DNA from: a virus
Direction: 5' to 3' (one strand)
DNA: 45,851 bases
IMG/VR virus record: IMGVR_UViG_3300017605_000361
Span: 1 to 45,851 of that record
Made by a program: the position numbers and the translations under genes. The notes under the pieces were generated by a model. The model had not been told where the DNA came from, searched no databases, and saw only the letters and a list, made by a program, of their open reading frames with translations. Shown piece after piece: positions 36,919 through 45,793 of this stretch (position 1 is its first letter; each line of letters begins with the position of its first letter).

Positions 36919-37146
36919 ATGGCGCGAGGAAAGCCGCTGAGCGCGGCGCACAAGGCAGCCATCAGTGCCGGGCTCAAGCGGTACTGGGCAGCCAAGAAGT
37001 CGGGTGGCTCCGGTGGATCCAACGGCCGGAAGATCCAACACATCGAGACGGGGCGGACTATCTCCCGTGAGGAGGCAGCCCGCATCATGTTCGGCACAGC
37101 CGGTGCAGCCAAGAAGTTGGCGGCTGGCAAGAAACGGAGGCGGTAG
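36919..37146 (+). CDS. Small basic protein with NUMOD3-like motif (75 aa)
   Basis: Residues ~5-26 ('PLSAAHKAAISAGLKRYWA') resemble NUMOD3, a DNA-binding helix found in homing endonucleases, but no nuclease domain is attached. A Gly/Ser linker and a second helix with 'ISREEAARIMFG' follow, ending in 'KKRRR'. A TAGGCT -10 (36907-36912) overlapping the previous stop suggests a leaderless start. Confidence 0.6.
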   Translation: MARGKPLSAAHKAAISAGLKRYWAAKKSGGSGGSNGRKIQHIETGRTISREEAARIMFGTAGAAKKLAAGKKRRR

Positions 37147-37349
37147 TGGATCGAGCAACAGTGGCCCGCGAGCTGGCGGAGGAGCTTCGCACCAACACGC
37201 GACTCCGGCACCGACTGGGCATGGAGGAGGGCAGCGGCTCCGGCGTCATCCACGAGGAGGACGAGGGCATGGGCGACGTCACGCCGCTGTACATCGACAC
37301 GGCCGATGGGCAATCGTTCGCCATCGGCGTCACGGAGGTCACAGGCTGA
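37146..37349 (+). CDS. Hypothetical acidic protein (67 aa)
   Basis: GTG 37146 overlaps the previous TAG by one base. An N-terminal helix (~1-27) is followed by a Gly/Ser/Glu turn and beta strands ('PLYIDTADGQSFAIGVTEV'). Function unknown. The stop overlaps the next start. Confidence 0.55.
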   Translation: MDRATVARELAEELRTNTRLRHRLGMEEGSGSGVIHEEDEGMGDVTPLYIDTADGQSFAIGVTEVTG

Positions 37350-37987
37350 TGCAGCCCAACCCCGTCCGTTCTCTGCCAAGTACGGCGGTTGTGGTGAACG
37401 TCCCCGCGTGCACCAACATCAACCGTGAGCATGAGATGGTCTCGCAGAAGCTGGGCGATGACACATCGGTTGGCTTCATCGAGATCTGCCGCAAGTGCGC
37501 CTGGATCGATGAGAAGTCGCTCCAGTGGTGGGTCGAGGACGCCATCAAGGCCAACATGTCCAACCGCGCCAAGCGGATTGCCGTAGCCGCTGAGTCGCAG
37601 CCGTTCCGGTTCGCCCAGCAGCGCGGCGAGGCGCTGACGCTCCGCGAGATCCTGTACCAGGCGCTGGGTGCCGCCTCGATGTGCTGGGAGAGCGTGGACA
37701 AGGCCGGGACTTTCAACAGCACGCGCGCCGAGGAGATCGGCCGGGCGCTGGAGGCGGAGGTCAACACAGCGCTCGCCATGGTGCAGACGACGCCATGGTC
37801 AGAGCTGGCATATGAGCTGTACGCCTTGGCGTGCAACAGCACCGCGCTGGAGCCCAAGCAGGTCGAGGAGTGGCAGGCCGCCTTTGAGCGGCTGAAGGCA
37901 CGCTTCCACGAGTTGCTGGAGCAGGCGCACCCGGAGGAGCCGGACGACTCGGGTAGGATCTCCGGCGCGGAGAACAGGATGGGGTGA
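37349..37987 (+). CDS. Hypothetical actinophage protein with zinc-site N-terminus (212 aa)
   Basis: ATG overlaps the previous TGA. C22, H28, C48 and C51 ('INREHEMV' ... 'CRKCAW') could form a zinc site. 'NMSNRAKRIAVAAESQPF' is a conserved-looking helix, and ~100-205 is an all-helical domain. Proteins with this layout recur in actinophages next to the terminase region; their function is unknown to me. Confidence 0.65.
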   Translation: MQPNPVRSLPSTAVVVNVPACTNINREHEMVSQKLGDDTSVGFIEICRKCAWIDEKSLQWWVEDAIKANMSNRAKRIAVAAESQPFRFAQQRGEALTLREILYQALGAASMCWESVDKAGTFNSTRAEEIGRALEAEVNTALAMVQTTPWSELAYELYALACNSTALEPKQVEEWQAAFERLKARFHELLEQAHPEEPDDSGRISGAENRMG

Positions 37988-38005
37988 TCAGCCGATCCAG
38001 CTCTG

Positions 38006-38070
38006 TTGGGGGACAGGGCACGGCTGGGCTAGGATGGATGGGGACTCCGCATCGGGCGTGGAGTCCCCAT
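38006..38070 (+). promoter_or_regulatory. Promoter of the structural genes with a hairpin at the transcript start
   Basis: TTGGGG (38006-38011), an 18-nt spacer and TAGGAT (38030-38035) just after the previous stop. The transcript would start within an 11-bp stem (ATGGGGACTCC 38038-38048 with 38060-38070) followed by TCTCTTGGAGG. This may protect the 5' end, or terminate read-through from upstream. Confidence 0.5.
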
Positions 38071-38085
38071 TCTCTTGGAGGCGTC

Positions 38086-38418
38086 GTGGCAGCTGCACTC
38101 TACACGTTCGAGGTTCAGGGCACCACTGAGTTCACCGTGGACGTGGTGGGCGGTCCGGCTGACCTCACCGGCTACACCGGAGAGATGATGATCCGGGAGC
38201 TGCGTGACAATCCGGTCGCGCTCGTGACCGTCGATCCGAGCAACATCACAGTCAACGCGACCACGCGCCAGGTCACGGTTAGAATCCCCAGCAGCGTCAC
38301 CGATCTGTTCACCTGGGACCGTGGTGTGTACGATGTCTACATCGTCGGACCCAGCGGCGATCGTTGGCGCATCGTGGAAGGCCGAGTGACCAACTCGCAA
38401 GCCGTGACAAGGAGCTAG
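38086..38418 (+). CDS. LtfC-like beta-sandwich structural protein (110 aa)
   Basis: GTG 38086 has TTGGAGGCG upstream; upstream frame runs through the promoter hairpin. The chain is beta-rich, with 'TFEVQGTTEFTVDV', 'TGYTGEMMIRE' and 'WDRGVYDVYIVGPSGDRWRIVEG', a layout seen in small LtfC/Gp6-like domains of phage fibre or head-decoration proteins. It is the first gene of the structural operon. Confidence 0.6.
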   Translation: MAAALYTFEVQGTTEFTVDVVGGPADLTGYTGEMMIRELRDNPVALVTVDPSNITVNATTRQVTVRIPSSVTDLFTWDRGVYDVYIVGPSGDRWRIVEGRVTNSQAVTRS

Positions 38419-38421
38419 CGC

Positions 38422-38943
38422 ATGCCAATCGTCAACACCGACATCCTGTACCGCTACAGCGTGGCTGCTGCGGCCGGTAACACGACCGCCGGTAGCGCCA
38501 GCGGTTCGCTCGGCGATCAGGTGGCCACCAACGGGCCGACCACGGCCGTGGCCAACGATGTGTTCGATGACGTGAGTCCGGCGGAGGCGAGCGCTGGCGC
38601 GACGGACTATCGGTGCCTGTTCGGACTCAACAACCACGCGACGCTGACGCTGCTCAGCGCGCAGCTGTCGATCGCCTCGCAGACCTCCGGCGGAGCCACC
38701 ATCACCATCGGACTCGATCCGGCCGGTATCACCGCTAAGGGATCGGGCAGCGCGCAGGCTGCCACGATTGCCAACGAGTCCACGGCTCCGGCCGGTGTGA
38801 CCTTCTCGGCAGGGCCGCTCGCAGTCGGTGACCTGGCTCCGGGACAGGTGTTCGGCTTCTGGCTCAAGCGCGTCACCCCGCCCGGCTCAACGGTCCAGGC
38901 CGACGGCGCGGTGCTGTCCATTGACGGTACGACTCTGCCATGA
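38422..38943 (+). CDS. Structural (tail or head decoration) protein (173 aa)
   Basis: ATG 38422 follows GGAGCTAGCG. The protein is rich in Ala, Thr, Ser and Gly, beta-prone, without charged helices: 'VFDDVSPAEASAGATDYRC' then sandwich-like strands ending 'ADGAVLSIDGTTLP'. This composition is typical of virion surface proteins. The exact role is unknown. Confidence 0.6.
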   Translation: MPIVNTDILYRYSVAAAAGNTTAGSASGSLGDQVATNGPTTAVANDVFDDVSPAEASAGATDYRCLFGLNNHATLTLLSAQLSIASQTSGGATITIGLDPAGITAKGSGSAQAATIANESTAPAGVTFSAGPLAVGDLAPGQVFGFWLKRVTPPGSTVQADGAVLSIDGTTLP

Positions 38944-39869
38944 GTCGGCGCAATCTCTGCCCCAATCCTTCAGCCAAGAACAACGCGACCGGCTGGAGTG
39001 GTTCGGGGACACCTGCGCGCGCCACAGACTTTCCAACGCCTGCGGTTCCGCGCGCAACCGGCGTCCGGGCGACCACAGGCGGATTCATCCAGTGCCCTGC
39101 AGCGGCTTGCGCGCCGGGTGATGTCTTCAACCTCTCGTTCTACCAACACAACGGTTCCGCAGCGTTCCAGTTCGGCCGGACCGCGTATGTCGGCTACACC
39201 CGGTCGTCCGGCGGTGACGTGTTCCCTGAGACCTGGAACACGGGCAGCCTTGGCGACATCGGCTCAACGCTCCGGACCAACTTCACCACGGCTGCGGCTC
39301 CGGCGCTCGCCACCGGTGTGTACTTCCTGTGGGACTCGCTGGCGGTAGGGCTGGGGATCAGCTCAGCACTGCTGGAGAAGGTCGGCACCGTCGACACCTA
39401 CGCGGACGGCGACACCGCTAGCTGGGTCTGGGACGGCGCGGACGGCAACTCAACCAGCAGCGAGGTCACCACGACGCCGGTCGGGCGGACCCTCAGCGCG
39501 CCGTGGAACATCCGTGGTGCCGTCGCGCAGGCGCTCTCCATGCCCTGGGCGGTGCGGGGGTCGGTAGGGCGCTCCCTGGACGCTAGGTGGGCGCAGCGTG
39601 GCTCTGTGGGTCGTACGCTCGATACACCATGGAACATTCGAGGGGTGACCGGACGCACCCTAGACCTCCCCTGGGCGCTTAGGGGCCAAATCAGCCGCAC
39701 TCTAGGTGTGTCCTGGACCGTCCGGGCCAAGGTAACCTCGAACATGCAGCTGCTGTGGGTCGTGAACGGCGCTCCGCCGTCCACTACACAGCGTCCATCG
39801 ATCGGCGTGGCTACGCTCACGGCCCAGCTCACCGCCTACCCGGAGTCGGAAGTCACGGCATACCTGTAG
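38940..39869 (+). CDS. Minor tail/fibre protein with carbohydrate-binding-like N-domain and 14-aa repeats (309 aa)
   Basis: ATG overlaps the previous stop. The N-terminal ~165 residues start 'NLCPNPSAKNNATGW', the usual entry to CBM4/9-like modules in actinophage minor tail proteins, and are beta-rich. Residues 181-278 consist of seven imperfect 14-residue repeats with consensus VGRTLxxPWxxRGx. A receptor-binding or adhesion role is inferred. It sits upstream of the terminase genes rather than with the main tail genes, which lie outside the window. Confidence 0.65.
   Translation: MSRRNLCPNPSAKNNATGWSGSGTPARATDFPTPAVPRATGVRATTGGFIQCPAAACAPGDVFNLSFYQHNGSAAFQFGRTAYVGYTRSSGGDVFPETWNTGSLGDIGSTLRTNFTTAAAPALATGVYFLWDSLAVGLGISSALLEKVGTVDTYADGDTASWVWDGADGNSTSSEVTTTPVGRTLSAPWNIRGAVAQALSMPWAVRGSVGRSLDARWAQRGSVGRTLDTPWNIRGVTGRTLDLPWALRGQISRTLGVSWTVRAKVTSNMQLLWVVNGAPPSTTQRPSIGVATLTAQLTAYPESEVTAYL
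39480..39773 (+). repeat. Seven 42-bp coding repeats
   Basis: Encodes VGRTLSAPWNIRGA, VAQALSMPWAVRGS, VGRSLDARWAQRGS, VGRTLDTPWNIRGV, TGRTLDLPWALRGQ, ISRTLGVSWTVRAK and a decayed seventh unit. Trp and Arg-Gly are near-constant, so each unit probably forms one small beta arch. Confidence 0.85.
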
Positions 39870-39877
39870 GAGGCGCG

Positions 39878-40156
39878 ATGACCACGCCATGGGATGACCG
39901 CATCAACACGCTCGGCGTTGAGCTAGTGGGCGAGGTCGCAAGCCGCACCATGCGTGAGGCCCAGGTGGCCGAGGACTACCACAACGCCTGGGTCTCCGGT
40001 GCGGCGAGCGCGTATGCCGAGGTGCAGAAGTTCATCGCCAGCAAGCGCTCCGTCGCCGGACCGTATGACGACTTACGAGCGTTGGAAGACATGGAGCGCT
40101 GGCTGGGAGATATGATCCGGTCAGTGCACGAAACGGCTACCCGAACGGATGGATGA
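39878..40156 (+). CDS. Hypothetical protein preceding the terminase (92 aa)
   Basis: ATG 39878 is preceded by GTAGGAGGCG. Helical and charged, with no Cys; 'TMREAQVAEDYHNAWVSGAASAYAEVQ' region (~24-50) is a long helix. Overlaps the terminase small subunit gene by 4 bp. Function unknown; a packaging accessory is possible. Confidence 0.6.
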   Translation: MTTPWDDRINTLGVELVGEVASRTMREAQVAEDYHNAWVSGAASAYAEVQKFIASKRSVAGPYDDLRALEDMERWLGDMIRSVHETATRTDG

Positions 40157-40755
40157 TGCCCAACTCAGGAGGAACGGCGAACACCAAGCCTGACGCCAAC
40201 TGGCTCGATGAGCAGTTGGAGGCCGGGCTGCTGTTTGCCGTGGAGCCGGAGGACCGGCCGTCTGACGTCCTGTTCGAGTTCAATTACCAGTGGGACGGTT
40301 ACGCCGCTGAGCTGGACGTGGAATGGTTCGAGCAGTACCGCCGGAGCAAGGAACGGAAGTGCAACGGCACTGCCTACGTCCGCGACGAGACCGGCATGTA
40401 CATTGCTGACAACGACTGGCAGCGGATCACTCGGCCCTGCCTCTCACTCCCCATGAAGGGCGGAGTGGTCTGCCATGCGCACGGTGCTAAGATCCCGCAG
40501 GTTGTGGCCGCAGCGCAGAGGCGTCTACAGGAAGCATCAGAGTTGGTGGCGCTCCGGCTGATCGGCATGACCGGTCCGCGCGACGAGGAGAACTTCAAGA
40601 TCAGAGCGCAAGACCGGATCGCCGCAATGGGCTCTGTGCTGGACCGCGCTGGCGTCAAGGGCGGAATCGAGGTGGAGGTCAGCGGCACTGGATTCCAGCA
40701 GGTGCTGGCAGACCTCTTCGGAACTGGGGGCGATGACGATGCCAAGGAGTCCTGA
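40153..40755 (+). CDS. Putative terminase small subunit (200 aa)
   Basis: ATG overlaps the preceding stop. 'KCNGTAYV...RPCLSLPMKGGVVCHAHGAKIPQV' region (~72-118) carries the CxxxC...CxxH zinc pattern typical of many actinophage small terminases, followed by 'AAAQRRLQEASE'. The subunit would recognise phage DNA and pass it to the large subunit. The C-terminus is acidic. Position directly before the large subunit supports the call. Confidence 0.7.
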   Translation: MMPNSGGTANTKPDANWLDEQLEAGLLFAVEPEDRPSDVLFEFNYQWDGYAAELDVEWFEQYRRSKERKCNGTAYVRDETGMYIADNDWQRITRPCLSLPMKGGVVCHAHGAKIPQVVAAAQRRLQEASELVALRLIGMTGPRDEENFKIRAQDRIAAMGSVLDRAGVKGGIEVEVSGTGFQQVLADLFGTGGDDDAKES

Positions 40756-41011
40756 GCAGATTGAGGCGGACGAGGCGCTGACATCTGCGATCGAGCGGTG
40801 TGCCTACGCCTATGGTGTGTACGACAGCGGTGACGTGATCGGTGATTACATGGTGATTGCTGCCACGCAGATGATAGACCAACAGGGTGACGTCCAGCAC
40901 TCGTACATCAACCTGCTCCGCAACGGGAAGATCTCCGGGGTGATGGCCATCGGTCTGGCTGAGTCGGCTGCTTCCGACCTCAAGATGGGCACCAGGCCCG
41001 CTGATGGCTAG
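40733..41011 (+). CDS. Hypothetical protein between terminase genes (92 aa)
   Basis: ATG 40733 (or 40739) overlaps the small terminase gene; its own stop overlaps the large subunit start. 'ADEALTSAIERCAYAYGVYDSGDVIGDYMVIAA' region is a helical domain common beside actinophage terminases. Function unknown. Confidence 0.6.
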   Translation: MTMPRSPEQIEADEALTSAIERCAYAYGVYDSGDVIGDYMVIAATQMIDQQGDVQHSYINLLRNGKISGVMAIGLAESAASDLKMGTRPADG

Positions 41012-42518
41012 CCAGGACACGCTCAAGACGCCACCGGCCCGGCCAAAGGTCCACGAGAGCTTCTGGAAGCGGATGTTGTGGACGCCGCACGAGGCCCAGC
41101 GCAACATCCTCCTTGATCCGACGCGTAACCAGGTGGTGTCGTTCGGACGGCGCGCCGGAAAGTCCAACACCGGCGGCCACAAGCTGGTCCCGGAGTACCT
41201 GCGCGCGTTTGTGGAGATCGATGAGCTGAAGCGGCGCGGCCAGCGCCGTGAGTACTGGATCATCGGTCCGACGTACTCTGACTCCGAGAAGGAGTTCCGG
41301 GTTGTCTGGAATGCGTTGGATGGCCTGGGGATCTCGATGGATCACCCCGGCTCCTACAACAATCCGGAGTCCGGCCAGATGCGGATCAGCGCGCTGGGCG
41401 GACGTTTCATCGTCCATGCCAAGTCTGCCCAGTATCCGCAGACGCTCGTTGGCGAGGGCCTGAGCGGCGCGGTGTTCTCGGAGGCGGCCAAGCTCAAGCC
41501 GTCCGTCTGGATCAAGTACATCCGGCCCACGCTTGCTGACTTTGGCGGTTGGACATACTTCGGCTCCACGCCGGAGGGCCGCAACTGGTTCTATGACCTG
41601 TGGGAGCAAGGCCAGGACCCAACTCGATCCGACTGGATGAGTTGGCGCGCGCCGTCCTGGATCAACCCGTACGTGTATCCGGACGGGGTGGACTCCGATC
41701 TGCTGGAGACGGCCAAGAAAGCGCGCCGGTACGGCATGCTGCGCAAGTGGATCGATGGCGTTGAGTTCTACGAGAACGACCGTGGGCTACCTCCGTCGCC
41801 GGTTGGGATTGACCCGGAGATCTGGAGCCTGTTCCTGGACCAGAGCACTGAGATGTTCAACCAGGAGATCGAGGCGCTGTTCAACGAGTTCGCCGGGCGG
41901 GTGTTCAAGGACTTTGACGAGGAGATCCACGTCAACGATGTGGGATTCAACCCGACATGGAAGACCTATGCCTGCGCGGACTACGGATTCACCAACCCGT
42001 TCGTCTGGCTGCTGGTCCAGGTTGATCCGTTCAACGAGCGCATCCACATCGTTGATGAGTATTACGAGACGGGTAAGACCACCGGCGAGGCCGCAACCGA
42101 GATCTACGCTCGTGGGCTGCGCCCGGCTACGCTCCGGGAGTTCTTCCCAGACCCGGCAGAGCCGGACCGGACGCGCGAGATCAGCGAGAAGCTACAGCTG
42201 AAGGCTGGGCGCGGCACTGGCGGACCGATCAAGCATCGGCTGGAGTGGATCCGCCGATTCCTCAAGCCGGTACCCTCTACTGGTGAGCCAGGTCTCACCG
42301 TCAACCGCAAGTGCAAGAACTTCATCCGGGAGCATGGGCAGTACAAGTACCCGGAGACTCCGGCCAAGGCAGCCGAGAAGGGCCGCAACGCGCCGGAGTT
42401 GCCCGAGAAGAAGGATGACCACACGCCAGAAGCGTTGGGCCGCTTGATGGTCGGACTCTTCGGCAAGCCATACCGGACAGCCGGGACAAGGCAGTCCCAC
42501 GTCGAGATCAGGAAGTGA
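41004..42518 (+). CDS. terL: Terminase large subunit (504 aa)
   Basis: The ATPase that packages DNA and cuts it to headful or unit length. Walker A is 'GRRAGKS' (48-54), Walker B probably in 'GAVFSEAAK'. The C-terminal RNase H-like nuclease starts at 'YACADYGFTNPFVWLL' (D326), followed by 'EFFPDPAEPDRT' and the final acidic region. Length fits Terminase_6-type large subunits. ATG 41004 is 8 nt before the preceding stop. Confidence 0.9.
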   Translation: MASQDTLKTPPARPKVHESFWKRMLWTPHEAQRNILLDPTRNQVVSFGRRAGKSNTGGHKLVPEYLRAFVEIDELKRRGQRREYWIIGPTYSDSEKEFRVVWNALDGLGISMDHPGSYNNPESGQMRISALGGRFIVHAKSAQYPQTLVGEGLSGAVFSEAAKLKPSVWIKYIRPTLADFGGWTYFGSTPEGRNWFYDLWEQGQDPTRSDWMSWRAPSWINPYVYPDGVDSDLLETAKKARRYGMLRKWIDGVEFYENDRGLPPSPVGIDPEIWSLFLDQSTEMFNQEIEALFNEFAGRVFKDFDEEIHVNDVGFNPTWKTYACADYGFTNPFVWLLVQVDPFNERIHIVDEYYETGKTTGEAATEIYARGLRPATLREFFPDPAEPDRTREISEKLQLKAGRGTGGPIKHRLEWIRRFLKPVPSTGEPGLTVNRKCKNFIREHGQYKYPETPAKAAEKGRNAPELPEKKDDHTPEALGRLMVGLFGKPYRTAGTRQSHVEIRK

Positions 42519-44089
42519 GTGGCATGGCGACTGCTAGCCCGTACGACACCGCGACTCCGCTGAAGGCAACGGTCCCGGGATATGTCACCGATGAGGACGA
42601 CATCCTGCGCGTCCGGGCATACGTCACCTACACCAATATCTGGGACAACCTCCCGGATGCCTTTGCCGAACTCCTCCGCGCGAGTGACGACCCACTGGCG
42701 CGCCGGTACGTCCCGGTGGTGCGTGACATCATCGAGGCCACCAACCGCTACCTCGGTCAGGACATGGAGACGGTGTGGACGCCCATCCCTGGCAACACCG
42801 TCGATCAGAACGCGATGGATGAGTGGACCGCGCGCTTCAACTCGTTCTGGGCGCGCGAGGAGGTGGGCATCAAGTTCCTCTCCTCCAAGCGCTGGATGCT
42901 GATCAAAGGCGACACCGTCCTCCACATCACCGGCGACCCTTCCAAGCCGGAAGGCTCGCGCGTCCGGCTGGTTGAGGTGGAGCCTGAGCAGTACTTCCCG
43001 ATCTGGGACCCAGCCGACGGCGAGCGCGTGCTGGGCTGCTACCTGGCGAGCGTGGTGCAGAACGACGATGGCGACGACATCATCCAGCGGATCGAGTACC
43101 AGCGCGTCGTCAACGACGCGCAGGCTGCGGAGTTCGGCGTGGAGGTCGGCAGCATCTTCTACCGGCTGGGCTTCTACGAGACCGACGGCTGGGACGGCCG
43201 TGACCCGGACAACGAACTGAAGCCGGTCGATCCGCCGGAGTGGGCGGCCATTGCGGACGGTGCGGCAGATCCGTTCACGGGGTTCGCGCTCGATCCGGCG
43301 ATCACCACCATCCCTGTCTATCACATCCGCAACCGACGGCGAGGCGGAAAGGTTGGCCGGTTTGGCGTCTCAGAGATCCAGGGCCTGGAGTCCGTGTTCG
43401 CTGGCATCATGCAGAACACCACGGACGAGGACCTGGCAGTGGCCATGGTCGGTCTGGGCGTGTACTGGACCACCTCCGGGAAGTCGCGCGACAAGGACGG
43501 CAACGAGGTCCCGTGGGTGATCGGCCCTGCCTCGATCGCTGAGCTGGAGCCGGACGGCGCGATGGGACGCGTGGACGGCATCACCACGGTACAGCCGATG
43601 CAGGACCACATCAAGTACCTGACGGATGTTGCCCGTGGAGCCAACGGCGCTCCGGCTGTCGCGTCCGGCAACGTGCCGACAGACGTTGCCCTGTCTGGGG
43701 TTGCGCTCCGGATTCACTTCATGCCGACGCTCGCTGCCAACGCGGAGCGCGAGGCGGAGATGTCCAGCAAGTGGACTCACATCCTGTTCGATCTGCTGAA
43801 CATGTGGTTCCCGGCCTATGAGGGCTGGAATCCGTTGCCGCTCCAGCCTTCCATCGCGTTCGGCGATCCGCTGCCGCCGGACCGCACCGCCATCATCACC
43901 GAGATCACCACGCTGCTGACGGCCGGAGTCGTGAGCAAGGAGTGGGCGGTGGGCTACCTCGCCGAGACGCTGGGGTACAAGTTCCCTGCCAACATGCTGG
44001 CGACTGCCAACGCCGAGCAGCAAGCCGCACTCGACGCGGAGGCGCAGCAGATCGCAGCCAACGCCGGTCAGCTCCCAGCGGGGCAGTAA
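42515..44089 (+). CDS. Portal protein (524 aa)
   Basis: GTG 42515 overlaps the terminase stop (GTGA); ATG 42524 is an alternative. Size and position between TerL and MuF fit a portal, the dodecameric ring at the head vertex. Visible features include 'EYQRVVNDAQAAEFGVEV', a middle beta-rich part, 'YHIRNRRRGGKVGRFGVSEI' and a helical C-terminus. No motif is decisive, but the SPP1-like gene order makes the assignment strong. Confidence 0.85.
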   Translation: MSGMATASPYDTATPLKATVPGYVTDEDDILRVRAYVTYTNIWDNLPDAFAELLRASDDPLARRYVPVVRDIIEATNRYLGQDMETVWTPIPGNTVDQNAMDEWTARFNSFWAREEVGIKFLSSKRWMLIKGDTVLHITGDPSKPEGSRVRLVEVEPEQYFPIWDPADGERVLGCYLASVVQNDDGDDIIQRIEYQRVVNDAQAAEFGVEVGSIFYRLGFYETDGWDGRDPDNELKPVDPPEWAAIADGAADPFTGFALDPAITTIPVYHIRNRRRGGKVGRFGVSEIQGLESVFAGIMQNTTDEDLAVAMVGLGVYWTTSGKSRDKDGNEVPWVIGPASIAELEPDGAMGRVDGITTVQPMQDHIKYLTDVARGANGAPAVASGNVPTDVALSGVALRIHFMPTLAANAEREAEMSSKWTHILFDLLNMWFPAYEGWNPLPLQPSIAFGDPLPPDRTAIITEITTLLTAGVVSKEWAVGYLAETLGYKFPANMLATANAEQQAALDAEAQQIAANAGQLPAGQ

Positions 44090-45793
44090 GTGGCAATCCC
44101 CAAGCCGGAACCGCGCGATTGGCAGATCGCAAACGCGCAGGAGCTTCAGGTCACTGACCGGGAGGTCCTGGCGATGCTGCGCGCTGCCAAGAAGCGCGTT
44201 GACGCCATTCTGGCGGAGCTTCCGGCCGGGAGCCAAGAGGTCCGGCGAGCGCAACTGGAATCCACGCGCGCTCGCCTCCTCGCAGAGCAGGCGGATGTGT
44301 TCGAGCGCTTGGGCGACATCGTCAGCGCCCGGCGCGCACGCGCAGCCAGCCGGAGTGCGCGACTAAGCGCTGCCGCTGATCACGCGCTCCTCCGGCTAGT
44401 AGGCAAGGGCGCAGAGGGGCAGTTCCTGTATCAGAGCGCGCTCCAGATCGGTCAGCGGCAGATCGATGCAGCGCTGGCGCGGATGCGCCTTTCCCAACTC
44501 CCGCTGAGCAAGCGCATCTACAACACATCCGTCTGGATGCAGGGACGGCTGGGGAAGCTCATCAACGAGACGTTAGCGAGCGGACTCAACGCCAAGGAGT
44601 TCGCCAAGCGAGCGCGCGACTGGTTCAACCCCAACACGCCGGGCGGAGTCCGGTATGCCGCGATGCGTCTCGCGCGGACGGAGATCAACAACGCCTTCCA
44701 CGCGATGACAGCCGAGAAGGCTGCCAATGACCCGTGGGTTCATGAGGTGGAGTGGAACCTCTCCAAGAGCCACCCCAAGCCGGACATCTGCAACACGGTC
44801 GCAGCCGAGTCGCCATTCCAGGCCGATAAGGTGCCCGCCCGGCCGCACCCGCAGTGCATGTGCTATATCACGCCAAAGCCGATTGAGGAGGACGAGTTCA
44901 TTGACAACTTCCTCAAAGGCGACTATGACGAGTTCCTAGACAAGGAGCTTGCGGCCAACGGATGGGCACCGGAGGAGCCTGCGGCACCGACGGCGAGCAA
45001 GGCGGCAGGAACGCACGAGCAGACGCCGGAACAACGCGCGCCGGTCGCTCCGCCTGAGCCGGATGAGCCGCAGATCAATCCGAAGCAAAGCAGCGACGGA
45101 TACGCACCTGGCAATTGGCAGCTGCAGACCGACAATGAGGCTGCTATTGCGGAGCTGATGACCAGTCTCCGCGCATTCAACAAGGAGATGAGTGATGAAC
45201 AACTCCGCGCAATGGCGGAGAAGTTCCTCGATGGCACCACCGATTCCACTGACGTGGAATATCGGAATGGTCCGCATCAAATCATCTTCACTGGTAGCCT
45301 GTCGCCCGAGAAGCAGCAGGAGTTCCTTGGCCACGTTGACTACATGCAGTCACGGTTCCCGGCCAATCGTGAGATGGCGATCCGTGTTGCGTCTCCCAGC
45401 GAGTTCGGCTGGGACGTTGGCGGCGAGACCACGATCAGCACCGGCCACATGCGCATCAATGAGAAGGTCATGCTCCAGGACTTCTGGCCTGGAATGCCCG
45501 TTAGCAAGGATGTGCCGTCGGCGCTGTACGTCCTCGCGCACGAGTGGGGGCACGCATTCCCGGACAAGCACGATGCCCGCAATACGCATGCCCATAAGGA
45601 CGCTGTGAAGGCCGGTGGAATGAGCCGGTACGGCACGCACGGTGGCACTGACGCGGAGGGCCACGCCGCTGAGGGCTACGCGGAGGCGTTCGCTGAATGG
45701 TCACTGTCGAATGGCAAGACCACCAACCCGGCTGCGCAGGAATATGCCCGGCGCTTTAAGTGGGGTGAGAAGTTTGGAAACGGAGCTCATTAG
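44090..45793 (+). CDS. MuF-type head protein fused to a metalloprotease-like domain (567 aa)
   Basis: GTG 44090 follows the portal stop without a gap. The N-terminal half is helical; the MuF domain spans ~140-265, ending 'PHPQCMCYITPKP'. An acidic linker leads to a C-terminal domain (~345-567) that contains 'LAHEWGHAFPDKHD': an HExxH zinc-protease motif (H484, E485, H488), with E528, E532 and E536 in 'AEGYAEAFAEW' as candidate third ligands. MuF proteins with C-terminal toxin or enzyme domains are known. The protease could process virion proteins or act on the host after injection. Confidence 0.8.
   Translation: MAIPKPEPRDWQIANAQELQVTDREVLAMLRAAKKRVDAILAELPAGSQEVRRAQLESTRARLLAEQADVFERLGDIVSARRARAASRSARLSAAADHALLRLVGKGAEGQFLYQSALQIGQRQIDAALARMRLSQLPLSKRIYNTSVWMQGRLGKLINETLASGLNAKEFAKRARDWFNPNTPGGVRYAAMRLARTEINNAFHAMTAEKAANDPWVHEVEWNLSKSHPKPDICNTVAAESPFQADKVPARPHPQCMCYITPKPIEEDEFIDNFLKGDYDEFLDKELAANGWAPEEPAAPTASKAAGTHEQTPEQRAPVAPPEPDEPQINPKQSSDGYAPGNWQLQTDNEAAIAELMTSLRAFNKEMSDEQLRAMAEKFLDGTTDSTDVEYRNGPHQIIFTGSLSPEKQQEFLGHVDYMQSRFPANREMAIRVASPSEFGWDVGGETTISTGHMRINEKVMLQDFWPGMPVSKDVPSALYVLAHEWGHAFPDKHDARNTHAHKDAVKAGGMSRYGTHGGTDAEGHAAEGYAEAFAEWSLSNGKTTNPAAQEYARRFKWGEKFGNGAH

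Noticed and set aside
36919-37146. Homing endonuclease.
   Set aside because: Only a NUMOD3-like DNA-binding helix is present; no HNH, GIY-YIG or LAGLIDADG residues are seen.
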